A stretch of 18,050 bases of DNA from Chryseobacterium gleum (GCA_945878835.1 CAMCUG010000009.1:1-18050), one strand, 5' to 3'. Positions 8,392 to 16,559 are shown, counted from the first letter of the stretch. Notes: a model not told the origin generated them from the letters alone. Translations and numbers: made by a program.

Positions 8392-9536
8392 TGGTCTAGT
8401 TTTTTGTTGCTGATTTTCCAACTGTATTTTTCTTCAACATAGAGTCGGTTCGTTTTTCCATCTGAATTTTGTGCGGCTTCATTCAACAAATAATATTGAA
8501 TGGCTTTTGCAAATTCAAAAGTCGTATTGGCTTCAATGATTTTCGATTCATTTTTTTCTGAAAAGGCTTCGGCTGCAAGTGAGGTTGTGATTACGGGTAG
8601 CTCGCTTGACATGGCTTCGAGAATTTTATTCTGCATTCCAGCGCCAATGAACATGGGGGCTACGAAAATGCATGATTCACAATAAGCCTGACGAATATCG
8701 CTCATCCAGCCAGAAACCGTTATCCGAGCGCTAGCCAGATTTAAAACTTCGGAAGATGGATTTGTCCCAGCAAGAAGCAATGTGATTTCCGGAAATTGTG
8801 CAATTAATTTCGGAAGTATTTCTTCAACAAGAAAAATAGCAGCCGCGATATTTGGCGGATAATTCATGTTGCCCGCAAATACTATATCGTGTTTTTTTGA
8901 AAGGTTCAAATTCTTGAAATTTGAAGTGTCCACACCATTCGGAACAATCTCTATTTTTTTGTTGGAAGGAATCGTCAGCAAATTTCGGTCTTGATGGCTA
9001 ATGATTGAATGGCTATTGAAATAATCGAAAATGCGTCGCTCGTATTTTTTAGCGCGTTCGTTTTCAACTTTCCAAAAAAGTTTCCGAAATCCTTTAGCAG
9101 TCGAAGCCCTGCGCATTGCTGCAGCGCTGAAGGCATCCATGTAGTCAATTGTTTTTTCAAATTGAAAAAGATCTTTGACGTATTCCGAAGTTCGAATGAG
9201 CTGACAGTATATATGTTCGGTTTTGAAGTTCTGAATGATGGTTTCAATTTTCTTTTTGTTTTTCCATTCAAGAAAATAAGTAACCTGAAAAGGCAACTTG
9301 TGAAAAAGAGCGAAAAACATTCGGAAAGGAATTTTCCATTTAGCTAATTCAATCATGTGCAATTCAGAAACCATTTCTTTAAGCACGGAAGTATCAATTT
9401 GCTCGGTGCCTTCGTTCAAGCAAATGAGGCAAATTTCATGTGTTTGTGAAAGATGTTTTATCTGATGAAAGATGCGAAGTTTATCTCCTTTTTCCAACGG
9501 ATACGGAATGCGTGATGTGAGCACTACGATTTTCAT
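8367..9536 (-). CDS. GT4-family glycosyltransferase (first copy from the left)
   Basis: This is a retaining GT-B glycosyltransferase of 389 residues and is expected at the cytoplasmic face. The N-terminal acceptor domain opens with IPYPLEKGDKLRIFHQIKHL (about 10-29), the glycine/basic loop typical of GT4. The C-terminal donor domain starts after VPNGVDTSNF (about 199-208), has IVFAGNMNYPPN at the domain start, and ends with PMFIGAGMQNKILEAMSSELPVITT, which holds the GxxxKxxEAMxxGxPV nucleotide-sugar signature. The N-terminal pattern resembles glycosyltransferases annotated near exosortase systems, but no exosortase gene is here, so I do not claim that link. The start ATG overlaps the stop of the neighbouring GT4 gene by four bases (ATGA). 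The two GT4 genes share order and motifs but differ widely in sequence, so they are not a recent duplication. Donor and acceptor sugars are unknown. Confidence 0.9.
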   Translation of the reverse strand: MKIVVLTSRIPYPLEKGDKLRIFHQIKHLSQTHEICLICLNEGTEQIDTSVLKEMVSELHMIELAKWKIPFRMFFALFHKLPFQVTYFLEWKNKKKIETIIQNFKTEHIYCQLIRTSEYVKDLFQFEKTIDYMDAFSAAAMRRASTAKGFRKLFWKVENERAKKYERRIFDYFNSHSIISHQDRNLLTIPSNKKIEIVPNGVDTSNFKNLNLSKKHDIVFAGNMNYPPNIAAAIFLVEEILPKLIAQFPEITLLLAGTNPSSEVLNLASARITVSGWMSDIRQAYCESCIFVAPMFIGAGMQNKILEAMSSELPVITTSLAAEAFSEKNESKIIEANTTFEFAKAIQYYLLNEAAQNSDGKTNRLYVEEKYSWKISNKKLDQCLSNQSS

Positions 9537-10723
9537 CTTTTCGGAAGCGATTTAATGAAGTGAACCATGGGTTGAGCAATTTTTGGACTGCTATACGATT
9601 CTTGCATGAATTGCTGCGCATTGTTTCCGATTCTTTCGCGTTCATTTGGATCTTGCAAGGCGCGGAGCGCAGCCACCCACTCTTCAGAAGTTTCGGCGAG
9701 GTAGAATTCTTTTCTATCCTCTACATCAATGCCTCGAATTCCTTGCTCAGTTGAGATAACAGCCATACCCATTGCGAAGGCCTCAAGAATTTTTATACGA
9801 ATGCCGGATCCAGATTGTAAAGGAACAATCATGATTTGAAAATTACGAGCGAAAGCTTCTGCACTTTCAACTTCGCCCCATGAAACTACTCCTAGTGTTT
9901 TATTGTGGTCAAGGTTAGCTGGCATTTTTCTTCCTGCAATATGAAGTTCGAAATTTGGAAACTCTTCTAAAATAGCGGGTAGTGTGTTTTTAATAAAACT
10001 AGTTATCGCTTCAATATTTGGGAGCCAATCCATGGAGCCAATGTGGTAAACCTTCAACTCATGTCCATGCATTACTTTCGGCTCTTGAATGGCCATGGCA
10101 ACAGGCAAGAGATACGACGGTTTTTGAGATAGGGCTTTGGTAAATTGAAGGTCTTCGTGGCTAATACAAGCAATGCCATCAACGCTTCTCCAAGCTTCTA
10201 TTTCAGCTTTGTAAAGTTTTTTACCGAGGTAGGAGAGGTAAACTCTTTTGAAGAAATTCTTTTCACCGACGGCAAGCTTGTTCCAAATTTGGTGCTCAAT
10301 ATTGTGTGATCGGAGAATGACTTTCGTGTTAACGTTTCTTCGAATGGTTGGTAAATACGGAGTGGTGAAAATGCTTTCAAGAATGATACAATCGTATTTT
10401 TCTTTTTGAAGCAGTCGCGTTAAACGAATATCTACATCTACTGAAAAGAAACGGCTGAGATTGTATGGATCACGAGTCATGAAGTTGCAATACACATCCA
10501 CGAAATTCATATTGGTGTCTACATAGACTCCTTCGATGTCTGTTTTTTGCACATATTCTTCGGGCATGGTTTCAGGAAGAAAGTCGTGCTTATCAGTGAA
10601 GAGGGTGAAAACTTTTACGCCATGTCCTGATTGCATGAGACCTGTTGTTAAGGCGTGAAAAGCGATGCATCCGCCATCGGTTAGTGGGAGCGGTGGTTTC
10701 TGACAGATCTGAAGGAATTTCAT
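9533..10723 (-). CDS. GT4-family glycosyltransferase (second copy)
   Basis: This 396-residue GT-B glycosyltransferase begins MKFLQICQKPPLPLTDGGCI, the GT4 start with a glycine-rich acceptor loop (PLTDGG). It has a linker VILRSHNIEHQIW (about 135-147) common in this subgroup, then the donor domain with VYHIGSMDWLPN and the nucleotide-sugar signature PLQSGSGIRIKILEAFAMGMAVISTEQGIRG (about 300-330, with the conserved Glu in KILEAF). It has no signal peptide, so it should work in the cytoplasm or at the inner membrane. Its ATG overlaps the stop of the LptF/LptG-family gene by four bases, and its own stop overlaps the next GT4 start by four bases. The three are therefore almost certainly translated from one mRNA. 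The role is presumed to be lipopolysaccharide or exopolysaccharide sugar transfer; the substrate is not determinable. Confidence 0.9.
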   Translation of the reverse strand: MKFLQICQKPPLPLTDGGCIAFHALTTGLMQSGHGVKVFTLFTDKHDFLPETMPEEYVQKTDIEGVYVDTNMNFVDVYCNFMTRDPYNLSRFFSVDVDIRLTRLLQKEKYDCIILESIFTTPYLPTIRRNVNTKVILRSHNIEHQIWNKLAVGEKNFFKRVYLSYLGKKLYKAEIEAWRSVDGIACISHEDLQFTKALSQKPSYLLPVAMAIQEPKVMHGHELKVYHIGSMDWLPNIEAITSFIKNTLPAILEEFPNFELHIAGRKMPANLDHNKTLGVVSWGEVESAEAFARNFQIMIVPLQSGSGIRIKILEAFAMGMAVISTEQGIRGIDVEDRKEFYLAETSEEWVAALRALQDPNERERIGNNAQQFMQESYSSPKIAQPMVHFIKSLPKR

Positions 10724-12114
10724 TCGGTTTCAGATTTGTTTTTACGTTCTTTCTTTTTGAAGATATTCCATTGCCATTTACCTTCCATTCGTGCTCGGTA
10801 GGTAATGAAAAGACCCATTGGCAAGGTTACAAAAGTTGCTAACCACATTCCAATATAAGGTTCGAGAATGTTGCTCTTGGTCATTTTCTCACCAGCTATG
10901 GTAAGCATTTCAAACAGAATGAAAATTCCAAGTGCAAGAATTGTTGGCCAACCGAGGCCCCCTTTTCGAATGATTGCTCCGAGCGGGGCCCCAATGAAAA
11001 ACAAGATTATGCAAGAAAATGCCAACGTGAATTTTCGATGCCATTCGATTTTATGTCGGTTAATGAATTTCGTTCTATTCAAGAACTCTTCGTTCATACC
11101 CTCTAACGTTTTTTGTTGCTTCGCGTTATTATCTAAAGCCACATTTTTAGCGCTGGTAATCGAAGGTGTGTTCACGTCTTTTTGTGTAGTGTTACTGCCT
11201 TGAAAATGCTGTATTGCAATAGCTAAGCTATCGCGTTGAATCGCAAGACTGTCAATGGTTTGATCGAGTTGGGCAACCGTCATCATTTCAAACGAATTCT
11301 TGAAAATCTCTTCGTCATTATTTTGGAAGATGAAAGAACTCAGATCAAGTCTAAGAACCATTGTTTCAAAATTTCCTGAAACAAGCGGCATGTGCTTAAT
11401 AGGTTTTTGAGGCTGCATAGCACCTTTCTTTGGCCTATTGGTCTCCTCTTTTTCTTCGTAGGTAACTCCGTTCTTCAATGTTAAAATTAGAAATCGTTTG
11501 TCTGCGGTCTCACTCATATCACCCTCTTGCGCGCGAATTACAGTGCGATTGCCTAAATTCTGATTTCGGTGATCGTAGATTAGCACATCTCTCAGCAGGC
11601 CTGTTTCTATGTTTTTGTCCATCACACGAATGCTAATTCCTTCAATGCCGTTGTAGAAAACTCCGCTTTCAAGATTTAATGTTGGACGTTGTTGGACAAT
11701 ACTGTATAGCAGTGTTCTAAATTTTAAGTTTGCAATAGGCCATGCGTTATTCGCAAAGACAAATGAAAAGATGGATAAGGCAAACATGAAAACGACAAGT
11801 GGACGTAAGATTCTGCTTAGAGACATGCCAGCGCTTTTCATTGCGGTGAGTTCATAGTTTTCAGCAAGTGTCCCAAACGTCATAATGCTGGACATAAGTA
11901 TCGCTAGGGGAAGGGCCATATTTACAATGCGGGCGCTTGCATACACAAGCAATTGTAAAATGGTTAATGTGTCAATTCCTTTTCCAACTAAATCATCTAA
12001 ATACACCCAAATGAATTGCATTTCAAAAATGAACATTGCAATTAAAAATGTAATAATGAAAGGACCAATGTAGGCCTTCAGGAGTAGTCGTGATATTTTA
12101 GGAAGTAGAGTCAA
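10720..12114 (-). CDS. LptF/LptG-family permease (LPS export)
   Basis: LptF/LptG-type permeases form the membrane part of the ABC transporter that extracts lipopolysaccharide from the inner membrane and pushes it along the Lpt bridge. The 464-residue protein shows the family layout. Three N-terminal helices (about 15-120) include PLAILMSSIMTFGTLAENYE and the coupling-helix region AMKSAGMSLSRILRP. A long periplasmic beta-jellyroll domain follows (about 130-350), then three C-terminal helices from FTLAFSCIILFFIGAPLGAIIRKGG to about residue 445. It has a charged Lys/Arg-rich tail. The start is a TTG at 12114: the frame has no ATG before residue 27, which lies within the first helix, and upstream stops prevent longer versions with an ATG. 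Family members usually begin just as this does (a short basic helix, then IGPF). It heads the overlapping operon. I cannot say whether it is LptF or LptG. Confidence 0.9.
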   Translation of the reverse strand: MTLLPKISRLLLKAYIGPFIITFLIAMFIFEMQFIWVYLDDLVGKGIDTLTILQLLVYASARIVNMALPLAILMSSIMTFGTLAENYELTAMKSAGMSLSRILRPLVVFMFALSIFSFVFANNAWPIANLKFRTLLYSIVQQRPTLNLESGVFYNGIEGISIRVMDKNIETGLLRDVLIYDHRNQNLGNRTVIRAQEGDMSETADKRFLILTLKNGVTYEEKEETNRPKKGAMQPQKPIKHMPLVSGNFETMVLRLDLSSFIFQNNDEEIFKNSFEMMTVAQLDQTIDSLAIQRDSLAIAIQHFQGSNTTQKDVNTPSITSAKNVALDNNAKQQKTLEGMNEEFLNRTKFINRHKIEWHRKFTLAFSCIILFFIGAPLGAIIRKGGLGWPTILALGIFILFEMLTIAGEKMTKSNILEPYIGMWLATFVTLPMGLFITYRARMEGKWQWNIFKKKERKNKSETE

Positions 12115-12119
12115 GAAAG

Positions 12120-12149
12120 CAAAAATACTGACTATATTGCCACCTCAAA
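12120..12149 (-). promoter_or_regulatory. Promoter of the LptF/LptG-glycosyltransferase operon
   Basis: On the minus strand TTTG (12149-12146) is followed after 18 bases by TATTTTTG (12127-12120), an exact match to the Bacteroidota -33/-7 consensus TTTG...TAnnTTTG with normal spacing. Transcription would begin about five bases further, at about 12115, essentially at the TTG start codon (12114). The mRNA would be leaderless or nearly so. The element lies in the 43-base gap between divergent genes and shares it with whatever drives the protease gene, for which only a weak TATATTGC at 12134-12141 is seen. Confidence 0.55.
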
Positions 12150-12157
12150 TCTGCAAA

Positions 12158-13819
12158 ATGAAAAAACTATACTTTTTAGCTGCGCTGTTTGTTTCTGTGC
12201 AAGTAATGGCACAAGAGCCAGTTGGATTCAGAGAGTCCTCTGAATCGTTTAATTCTCGCGTTGTAAGCGTTCAAGTGTCAGACTTGACCAGTGAAGAATT
12301 GTGGGCAATGGCCGATGAGTCGGACAAGAATGGCACTCTTCCTATTTACGGAAAGATTATAGAACATCCGATGAATTCACTCAATGATGGTGATTGGACC
12401 TATTTTCCAAATGGAGATAAAATGTGGCAATTGCGTGTTCACAGCATAGGTGCATTGAGCATGGATGTGTTTTTCAAACAATTGTATTTACCAGAAGGAA
12501 CGTCCTTGTTTGCATATACTGCGGATCGCGAGTGGTTTGTGGGGCCATACGATAGTGAGGAAAATTCAACATCAGGAAAATACCGCACACCAGAGATTTT
12601 CGGAGACGAAATTGTTTTGGAATATTACCAACCTTTCGAAGTGATGGAGCAACCTGTGTTAAACATTCGCGGGTTTGGTCATTACTTCAGATTTGTTCAC
12701 GACGATCGCTTCGAGCGTGCTTCTGATCCATGCGAAATTGACATTAAATGTCCGGAAGGAGACGAGTGGGCAGATGATATGCGAGCGGTTGTGAAATTAA
12801 GTATTCCTGCGGGAGGTGGGGTAGGCTTGTGCTCAGGCACGCTAATGAATAACACTTCTTACGATTGTAGAAAATTCGTTTTAACAGCAATGCATTGCAC
12901 AGAATCTTCTTCAACGGCTGATTTTGGAAATATTGTAGTCCGATTCAACTATCAGAAGAGCGCATGCGGAACAGGAATTAGCTCATCTGCTCAGCAGAAG
13001 ACAGGAACAACGCGTTTGGCCGATTCGAACGATGGGGGCGGGTCTTCGGGAAGTGATTTTTGTTTGTTGGAAATGACTCAGGCTATTCCTACTACTTGGC
13101 CGGTTTATTATGCTGGATGGAACGCGAGCACATCTACGCCAACAGCATCAGCATCTGGATGGAAGGCCATTTGCATTCACCACCCTGCTGGAGATGTGAA
13201 GAAAATCTCTACTGCAGGAACCGTTACTACGGGAACTTGGCAAACGTCGGGGCAACACTGGAGAGTAAACTGGATTGAAACGGTAACGAATTGGGGTGTT
13301 ACAGAAGGAGGATCATCGGGATCTCCCTTATTCAATAAAGATCATCAAGTTATTGGAACACTAACCGGTGGAGGATCTTTTTGTACTGCTCAAACTGCCC
13401 CTGATTATTATGGTAAAATGGACAAGCACTTCACGGGCAATCCGAATCCGTCGAACGAAGATTTAGTAGATTGGTTAGATGATGCAGGAACTGGAATCTT
13501 AGCAATTGATGGATCTTATCCTGGAACAGCCGCTGTTCAACCATGCTTTGGTGTTGTTGGTGTGGACGAGAGCTTGTCTTTTCAAGAGCTAACTATGTTT
13601 CCAACCCGTGTTGAAGATAGCTTCACCTTGATATGTCCACGTTTCGATTTGTTGAAGGAAATCCGCATCTACACTCAAGATGGAAGATTGGTTGAAAGTT
13701 TGAATTTGAATGCTTCTTCAACAACGATTTCTGCGAATGCATTTGCAGGTGGAATGTACTTCATTCAAGTGGTGAAGAAAGACGGTTCTTCCTTCAATAA
13801 GAAATTTGTGAAATTGTAA
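12158..13819 (+). CDS. Lysyl endopeptidase-like S1 serine protease with T9SS sorting tail
   Basis: This secreted trypsin-fold protease, 553 residues from the chosen ATG, should cross the inner membrane by Sec and the outer membrane by the type IX secretion system. It has a signal peptide (MKKLYFLAALFVSVQVMAQ), a propeptide-like beta-rich domain (about 20-190), then a protease domain (about 200-450). The triad is readable as His246 in VLTAMHC, Asp300 in GSDFCLLEM and Ser387 in GGSSGSPLF. CSGTLMNN and NWGVTEGGSSGSP resemble Achromobacter-type lysyl endopeptidase more than trypsin. Several Cys residues (about 192, 198, 225, 237, 247, 270, 302, 339, 409) fit disulfides. The last 80 residues (from about 470: LTMFPTRVEDSFTL to GGMYFIQVVKKDG and KKFVKL) form the T9SS type A sorting domain. 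A TTG at 12137 extends the frame by seven residues but spoils the signal peptide. Lys specificity is inference. Confidence 0.92.
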   Translation: MKKLYFLAALFVSVQVMAQEPVGFRESSESFNSRVVSVQVSDLTSEELWAMADESDKNGTLPIYGKIIEHPMNSLNDGDWTYFPNGDKMWQLRVHSIGALSMDVFFKQLYLPEGTSLFAYTADREWFVGPYDSEENSTSGKYRTPEIFGDEIVLEYYQPFEVMEQPVLNIRGFGHYFRFVHDDRFERASDPCEIDIKCPEGDEWADDMRAVVKLSIPAGGGVGLCSGTLMNNTSYDCRKFVLTAMHCTESSSTADFGNIVVRFNYQKSACGTGISSSAQQKTGTTRLADSNDGGGSSGSDFCLLEMTQAIPTTWPVYYAGWNASTSTPTASASGWKAICIHHPAGDVKKISTAGTVTTGTWQTSGQHWRVNWIETVTNWGVTEGGSSGSPLFNKDHQVIGTLTGGGSFCTAQTAPDYYGKMDKHFTGNPNPSNEDLVDWLDDAGTGILAIDGSYPGTAAVQPCFGVVGVDESLSFQELTMFPTRVEDSFTLICPRFDLLKEIRIYTQDGRLVESLNLNASSTTISANAFAGGMYFIQVVKKDGSSFNKKFVKL

Positions 13820-14484
13820 TGTTATTTGAATCCTTTCCGAAATCGTGGAGCGCTTTGCTTCGTGAAGAAGCACGAAAGGATTATCTATTTTCATTAGAGA
13901 AAAAGGTCGAGGAAGCATATGCTTCCTCGATTTGTTTTCCACCTAAACAAAAAATCTTTGAAGCTTTCGCTTTGTGCAAGCCGCAGGATGCTCGCGTTGT
14001 GATTCTTGGACAGGATCCTTATCATGGGTCAGGAGAAGCGCACGGCTTGGCTTTCAGCGTTCGTCAAGGAATAAAGATGCCGCCTTCGTTGCGGAATATT
14101 TTTAAAGAGTTGGAAAGTGAATTCGGAATAGACTTAACTCGAACTACCGATTTAACATCTTGGGCAGAGCAGGGCGTATTGTTATTGAACAGCGTTTTAA
14201 CGGTGGAAAAAGACAAGGCAGGAAGTCATTCTAAATGGGGGTGGGAGGAATTTACCAATGCAACGATTGAATTGATTTCGAAAGAAAACGCGCATGTCGT
14301 TTTTGTTCTGTGGGGAGACTATGCGCGGAAGAAAAGTGTTTTAATTGACATGTCGAAACATGCAATTATTGAAAGCGTCCATCCATCGCCGCTTTCGTCT
14401 TATCGAGGTTTTTTCGGATCGAAGCCGTTTTCGAAGATTAATGAGCAATTGAGAACTTGGGGGAAGAAGGATGTTAAATGGTAG
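13819..14484 (+). CDS. ung: Uracil-DNA glycosylase (family 1)
   Basis: Ung removes uracil, arising from cytosine deamination or dUTP misincorporation, from DNA and starts base-excision repair in the cytoplasm. The 221-residue protein is the normal size for the family. The water-activating motif GQDPYHG is at residues 64-70 (catalytic Asp66), the uracil-recognition strand LLLNSVLTV at about 121-129, and the DNA-intercalation loop HPSPLSSYRGFFG at 188-200, with catalytic His188. The start ATG shares one base with the stop of the protease gene (TAATG), so translation is probably coupled and the two share an mRNA, although their functions seem unrelated. It is convergent with the CrtY-Blh gene across an 80-base gap. 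Confidence 0.97.
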   Translation: MLFESFPKSWSALLREEARKDYLFSLEKKVEEAYASSICFPPKQKIFEAFALCKPQDARVVILGQDPYHGSGEAHGLAFSVRQGIKMPPSLRNIFKELESEFGIDLTRTTDLTSWAEQGVLLLNSVLTVEKDKAGSHSKWGWEEFTNATIELISKENAHVVFVLWGDYARKKSVLIDMSKHAIIESVHPSPLSSYRGFFGSKPFSKINEQLRTWGKKDVKW

Positions 14485-14495
14485 GGAAACTAGGA

Positions 14496-14523
14496 ACTTC
14501 GTAATTCCTACTTCGTAATTCCT
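14496..14523. repeat. Two perfect tandem copies of a 14-bp unit
   Basis: ACTTCGTAATTCCT occurs twice head to tail (14496-14509 and 14510-14523) with no mismatch, in the short gap between the convergent ung and crtY-blh genes. The first copy overlaps a 6-bp inverted repeat, TAGGAA (14491-14496) with TTCCTA (14505-14510), that could form a small hairpin. It may serve as a weak terminator for ung, but there is no clear T-run directly after it. No flanking duplication or transposase suggests a mobile element. Confidence 0.75.
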
Positions 14524-14564
14524 TTTGCATAAATAGATATATGTTTTTGAAAATCCGAATTGGA

Positions 14565-16559
14565 TCAATTTCGCTTATTATACAATTTATTCATGAGAAT
14601 GACATGTGGAAAGCTTACACATGAAATGAATATAAAGAATATTCCCCAGACATTGTATGATGTGTTTGTTTCACTCTGAAACTGAGGCCAGAAAATGAAA
14701 AATAGAATCATTATTAACCAAGCGCCAATATGAAACGGAAGGGAGTGCATCCAGATTTTTTGACTGTCAAGTTGTATGTGCTGCTTGAGATGTCCCCAAC
14801 TTGTTATGCTGTGTTGACCAATGAAATAGGTTCCAAAAGCGATTAGGAGTGGCAGTTGGCTTGAAAGCGCGAGCCAACACACTGTGAAAAACAGGGCTGT
14901 TTTTCTCTTCCAAATTGCAAATAGTATCCAGGGTGTAATTGCAAATGGAGTTATTGAAAACGGGAATTCAATGCCCGCGATGAAATTTAGTATTTGTGTT
15001 GTCTCTATTTGGTGAGTTCCTAATATGTAGAGTAAAACTGACCCTCCCCAAGGTAAGTTTAAGTATTTGGATATGGACCAATGCCGTACATCTGCTTGAC
15101 CAAAGTGCCAGGCTGAATAAGCCAAAAAGACTATAAGTGCTAGGGCAGGAGTAATTAGCCAAAAGATTCCCACGCTTGCCATGAGGGCTAAGTATTTCAA
15201 TATAAAGCGAGGAGCTTTTCTGTAGTCCCATGATTTAGTTTCTATCAAATGATCCACAGCACCATGGGGAATTCCAACGCATATCATTCCGATTAGCAAC
15301 GTCGTGTATCCCGCAAGATTCTGCATGTTCGGAAAAGATGCTAGGAAGAATAAAACGCAAACAAAGCAAACAATTACAAAAGGTCTAAAAGCTTTGCTTT
15401 TGATAAAATGCACTGTTAGTGCTCTCAGAAATATACCAATGGGTAGTCGGCTGAAAATTCTGATATCTTCGAAAACGGTTGTTTTTTCATCTAGAAATTT
15501 CAGAATTAACTTCGTTTCAATCTTCGCGAATAATTGAGAGAATATTATCTTTCCAAAGCTTGGCCAACGATGTAGAATAATAAGTAGCATCGAATCGTAA
15601 AATGTAAACCGACTCTTTGAAACTTTTTCATGCGTTCGGTTGGTTGACAGAGTCAAATGACCCTTCTGAATGCTTTCTGCAATTTCAAGCGCTTGGGCAT
15701 ACATATTCTTGAAAGCGTATCCGGTGCTTGGTTTGAGGCAGTAGTTTCGTGCACCCAGATTAATTATGTTTTCACTGCCATGACTGTCCATTGAAGCGTT
15801 GCTCATAGGAATGCGCCCTTGCTCAACCCCAATTTTTTTATATGGCCCGAATTGATTTGAAATGTAGTCTTCGATTATGGTTTCCGCTTGGGGCGATGTG
15901 ATGACTTCTTTCCCGAAACGGGTTACTTCAATAAGGGCAGTATTGTTTGCGAAAGGCAATACATATACAAACTGAGTGAAGTTATTTTGATCAATGTTGA
16001 AATCCATCATGCGAAAGGATTCAACATCTAATTTTTCATTTGGGAATTCAACAACCCATCCGATAAAGCTCTGAAATAAGGTTGTTTGCGTCCATTCGGT
16101 TTTTTGTAAAGTCGGTGTTCTAGAGTCAAATATGTAATTAGCGTATTTTTTCACACCACTAATTGTAGCGAAGTTTCCGAGATTGTCGGTTCCTGTTTCC
16201 GATACTTCAGCCAGCTCGATTTGAATGTCATGTCTTTGAATAAGCTCATTAGCTTTTTCAATTACGATAGAATTAGGTATATGATTATATGCTGTTGGGT
16301 GCAGGTGTTCTTGCTTTCCGTTGTTCAGTTGAATTTTATTCCAAGAATGCTGAATAAAGGGGGCGAGATTTTTTTTGAGTTCACCATGCTCTTCTGTCCA
16401 GAAGCAAAAATTTTTGTTATTCGCAGATTCTTTTTCGGGGTCTGCAATTAGAATGGCTTTGTCTTTTAGGAGATTTCGCTTTTCAAGTTCAATTAGCACA
16501 AGTGAAGCAGATGCTCCTTTTCCAGCAAAGATGTAATCGTATTGTTCTTCAGCGATCAT
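14565..16559 (-). CDS. Fused lycopene beta-cyclase / beta-carotene cleavage enzyme (CrtY-Blh)
   Basis: This single 664-residue ORF carries two enzymes of retinal synthesis. Residues 1 to about 385 are a CrtY-type lycopene cyclase: a dinucleotide-binding start (YDYIFAGKGASASLVLIEL, 7-25), FCFWTEE (51-57), SFIGWVVEF (164-172) and the C-terminal LGARNYCLKPSTGYAFKNMY (268-287). Residues about 391-660 are a membrane Brp/Blh 15,15'-dioxygenase with the His-rich motifs GIPHGAVDH (429-437), AWHFGQADVRHW (483-494), GQHSITSWGHL (581-591) and SFPHVILMNKLY (649-660), which supply the iron ligands. The joint lies near nucleotide 15390. The frame is continuous with no internal ATG suited to starting Blh separately. 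The product should sit at the inner membrane and turn lycopene into beta-carotene, then cleave it to two retinals for the rhodopsin encoded just upstream. In most rhodopsin-bearing bacteria I know of these are two genes. Upstream carotenoid genes (crtE, crtB, crtI) are not in the window. Confidence 0.93.
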   Translation of the reverse strand: MIAEEQYDYIFAGKGASASLVLIELEKRNLLKDKAILIADPEKESANNKNFCFWTEEHGELKKNLAPFIQHSWNKIQLNNGKQEHLHPTAYNHIPNSIVIEKANELIQRHDIQIELAEVSETGTDNLGNFATISGVKKYANYIFDSRTPTLQKTEWTQTTLFQSFIGWVVEFPNEKLDVESFRMMDFNIDQNNFTQFVYVLPFANNTALIEVTRFGKEVITSPQAETIIEDYISNQFGPYKKIGVEQGRIPMSNASMDSHGSENIINLGARNYCLKPSTGYAFKNMYAQALEIAESIQKGHLTLSTNRTHEKVSKSRFTFYDSMLLIILHRWPSFGKIIFSQLFAKIETKLILKFLDEKTTVFEDIRIFSRLPIGIFLRALTVHFIKSKAFRPFVIVCFVCVLFFLASFPNMQNLAGYTTLLIGMICVGIPHGAVDHLIETKSWDYRKAPRFILKYLALMASVGIFWLITPALALIVFLAYSAWHFGQADVRHWSISKYLNLPWGGSVLLYILGTHQIETTQILNFIAGIEFPFSITPFAITPWILFAIWKRKTALFFTVCWLALSSQLPLLIAFGTYFIGQHSITSWGHLKQHIQLDSQKIWMHSLPFHIGAWLIMILFFIFWPQFQSETNTSYNVWGIFFIFISCVSFPHVILMNKLYNKRN

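Noticed and set aside
7078..8421. Longer PhoD-like protein starting at 8421
   Set aside because: The codon there is TTG and adds ten polar residues before the signal peptide; the ATG at 8391 gives a normal export signal.
8367..10723. The two GT4 genes as a recent tandem duplication, or as part of an exosortase system
   Set aside because: They share only family motifs, with low overall similarity by eye, and no exosortase or sorting-signal gene is in the window.
12137..12157. Upstream TTG start for the protease
   Set aside because: It would put MPPQICK before a standard MKK signal peptide, while the ATG at 12158 suits both the signal peptide and an A-rich initiation region.
14968..15231. Small ORFs on other frames inside crtY-blh and other long genes
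   Set aside because: They lack recognisable domains, lie wholly within well-supported genes, and show no promoter or initiation region of their own.
14565..16559. CrtY-Blh fusion as an assembly or frameshift artefact
   Set aside because: Both domains are complete in a single frame with a natural linker of about 20-30 residues (DIRIFSRLPIGIF region onwards), and no stop or duplicated sequence is seen at the joint. An artefact would usually damage one domain end.
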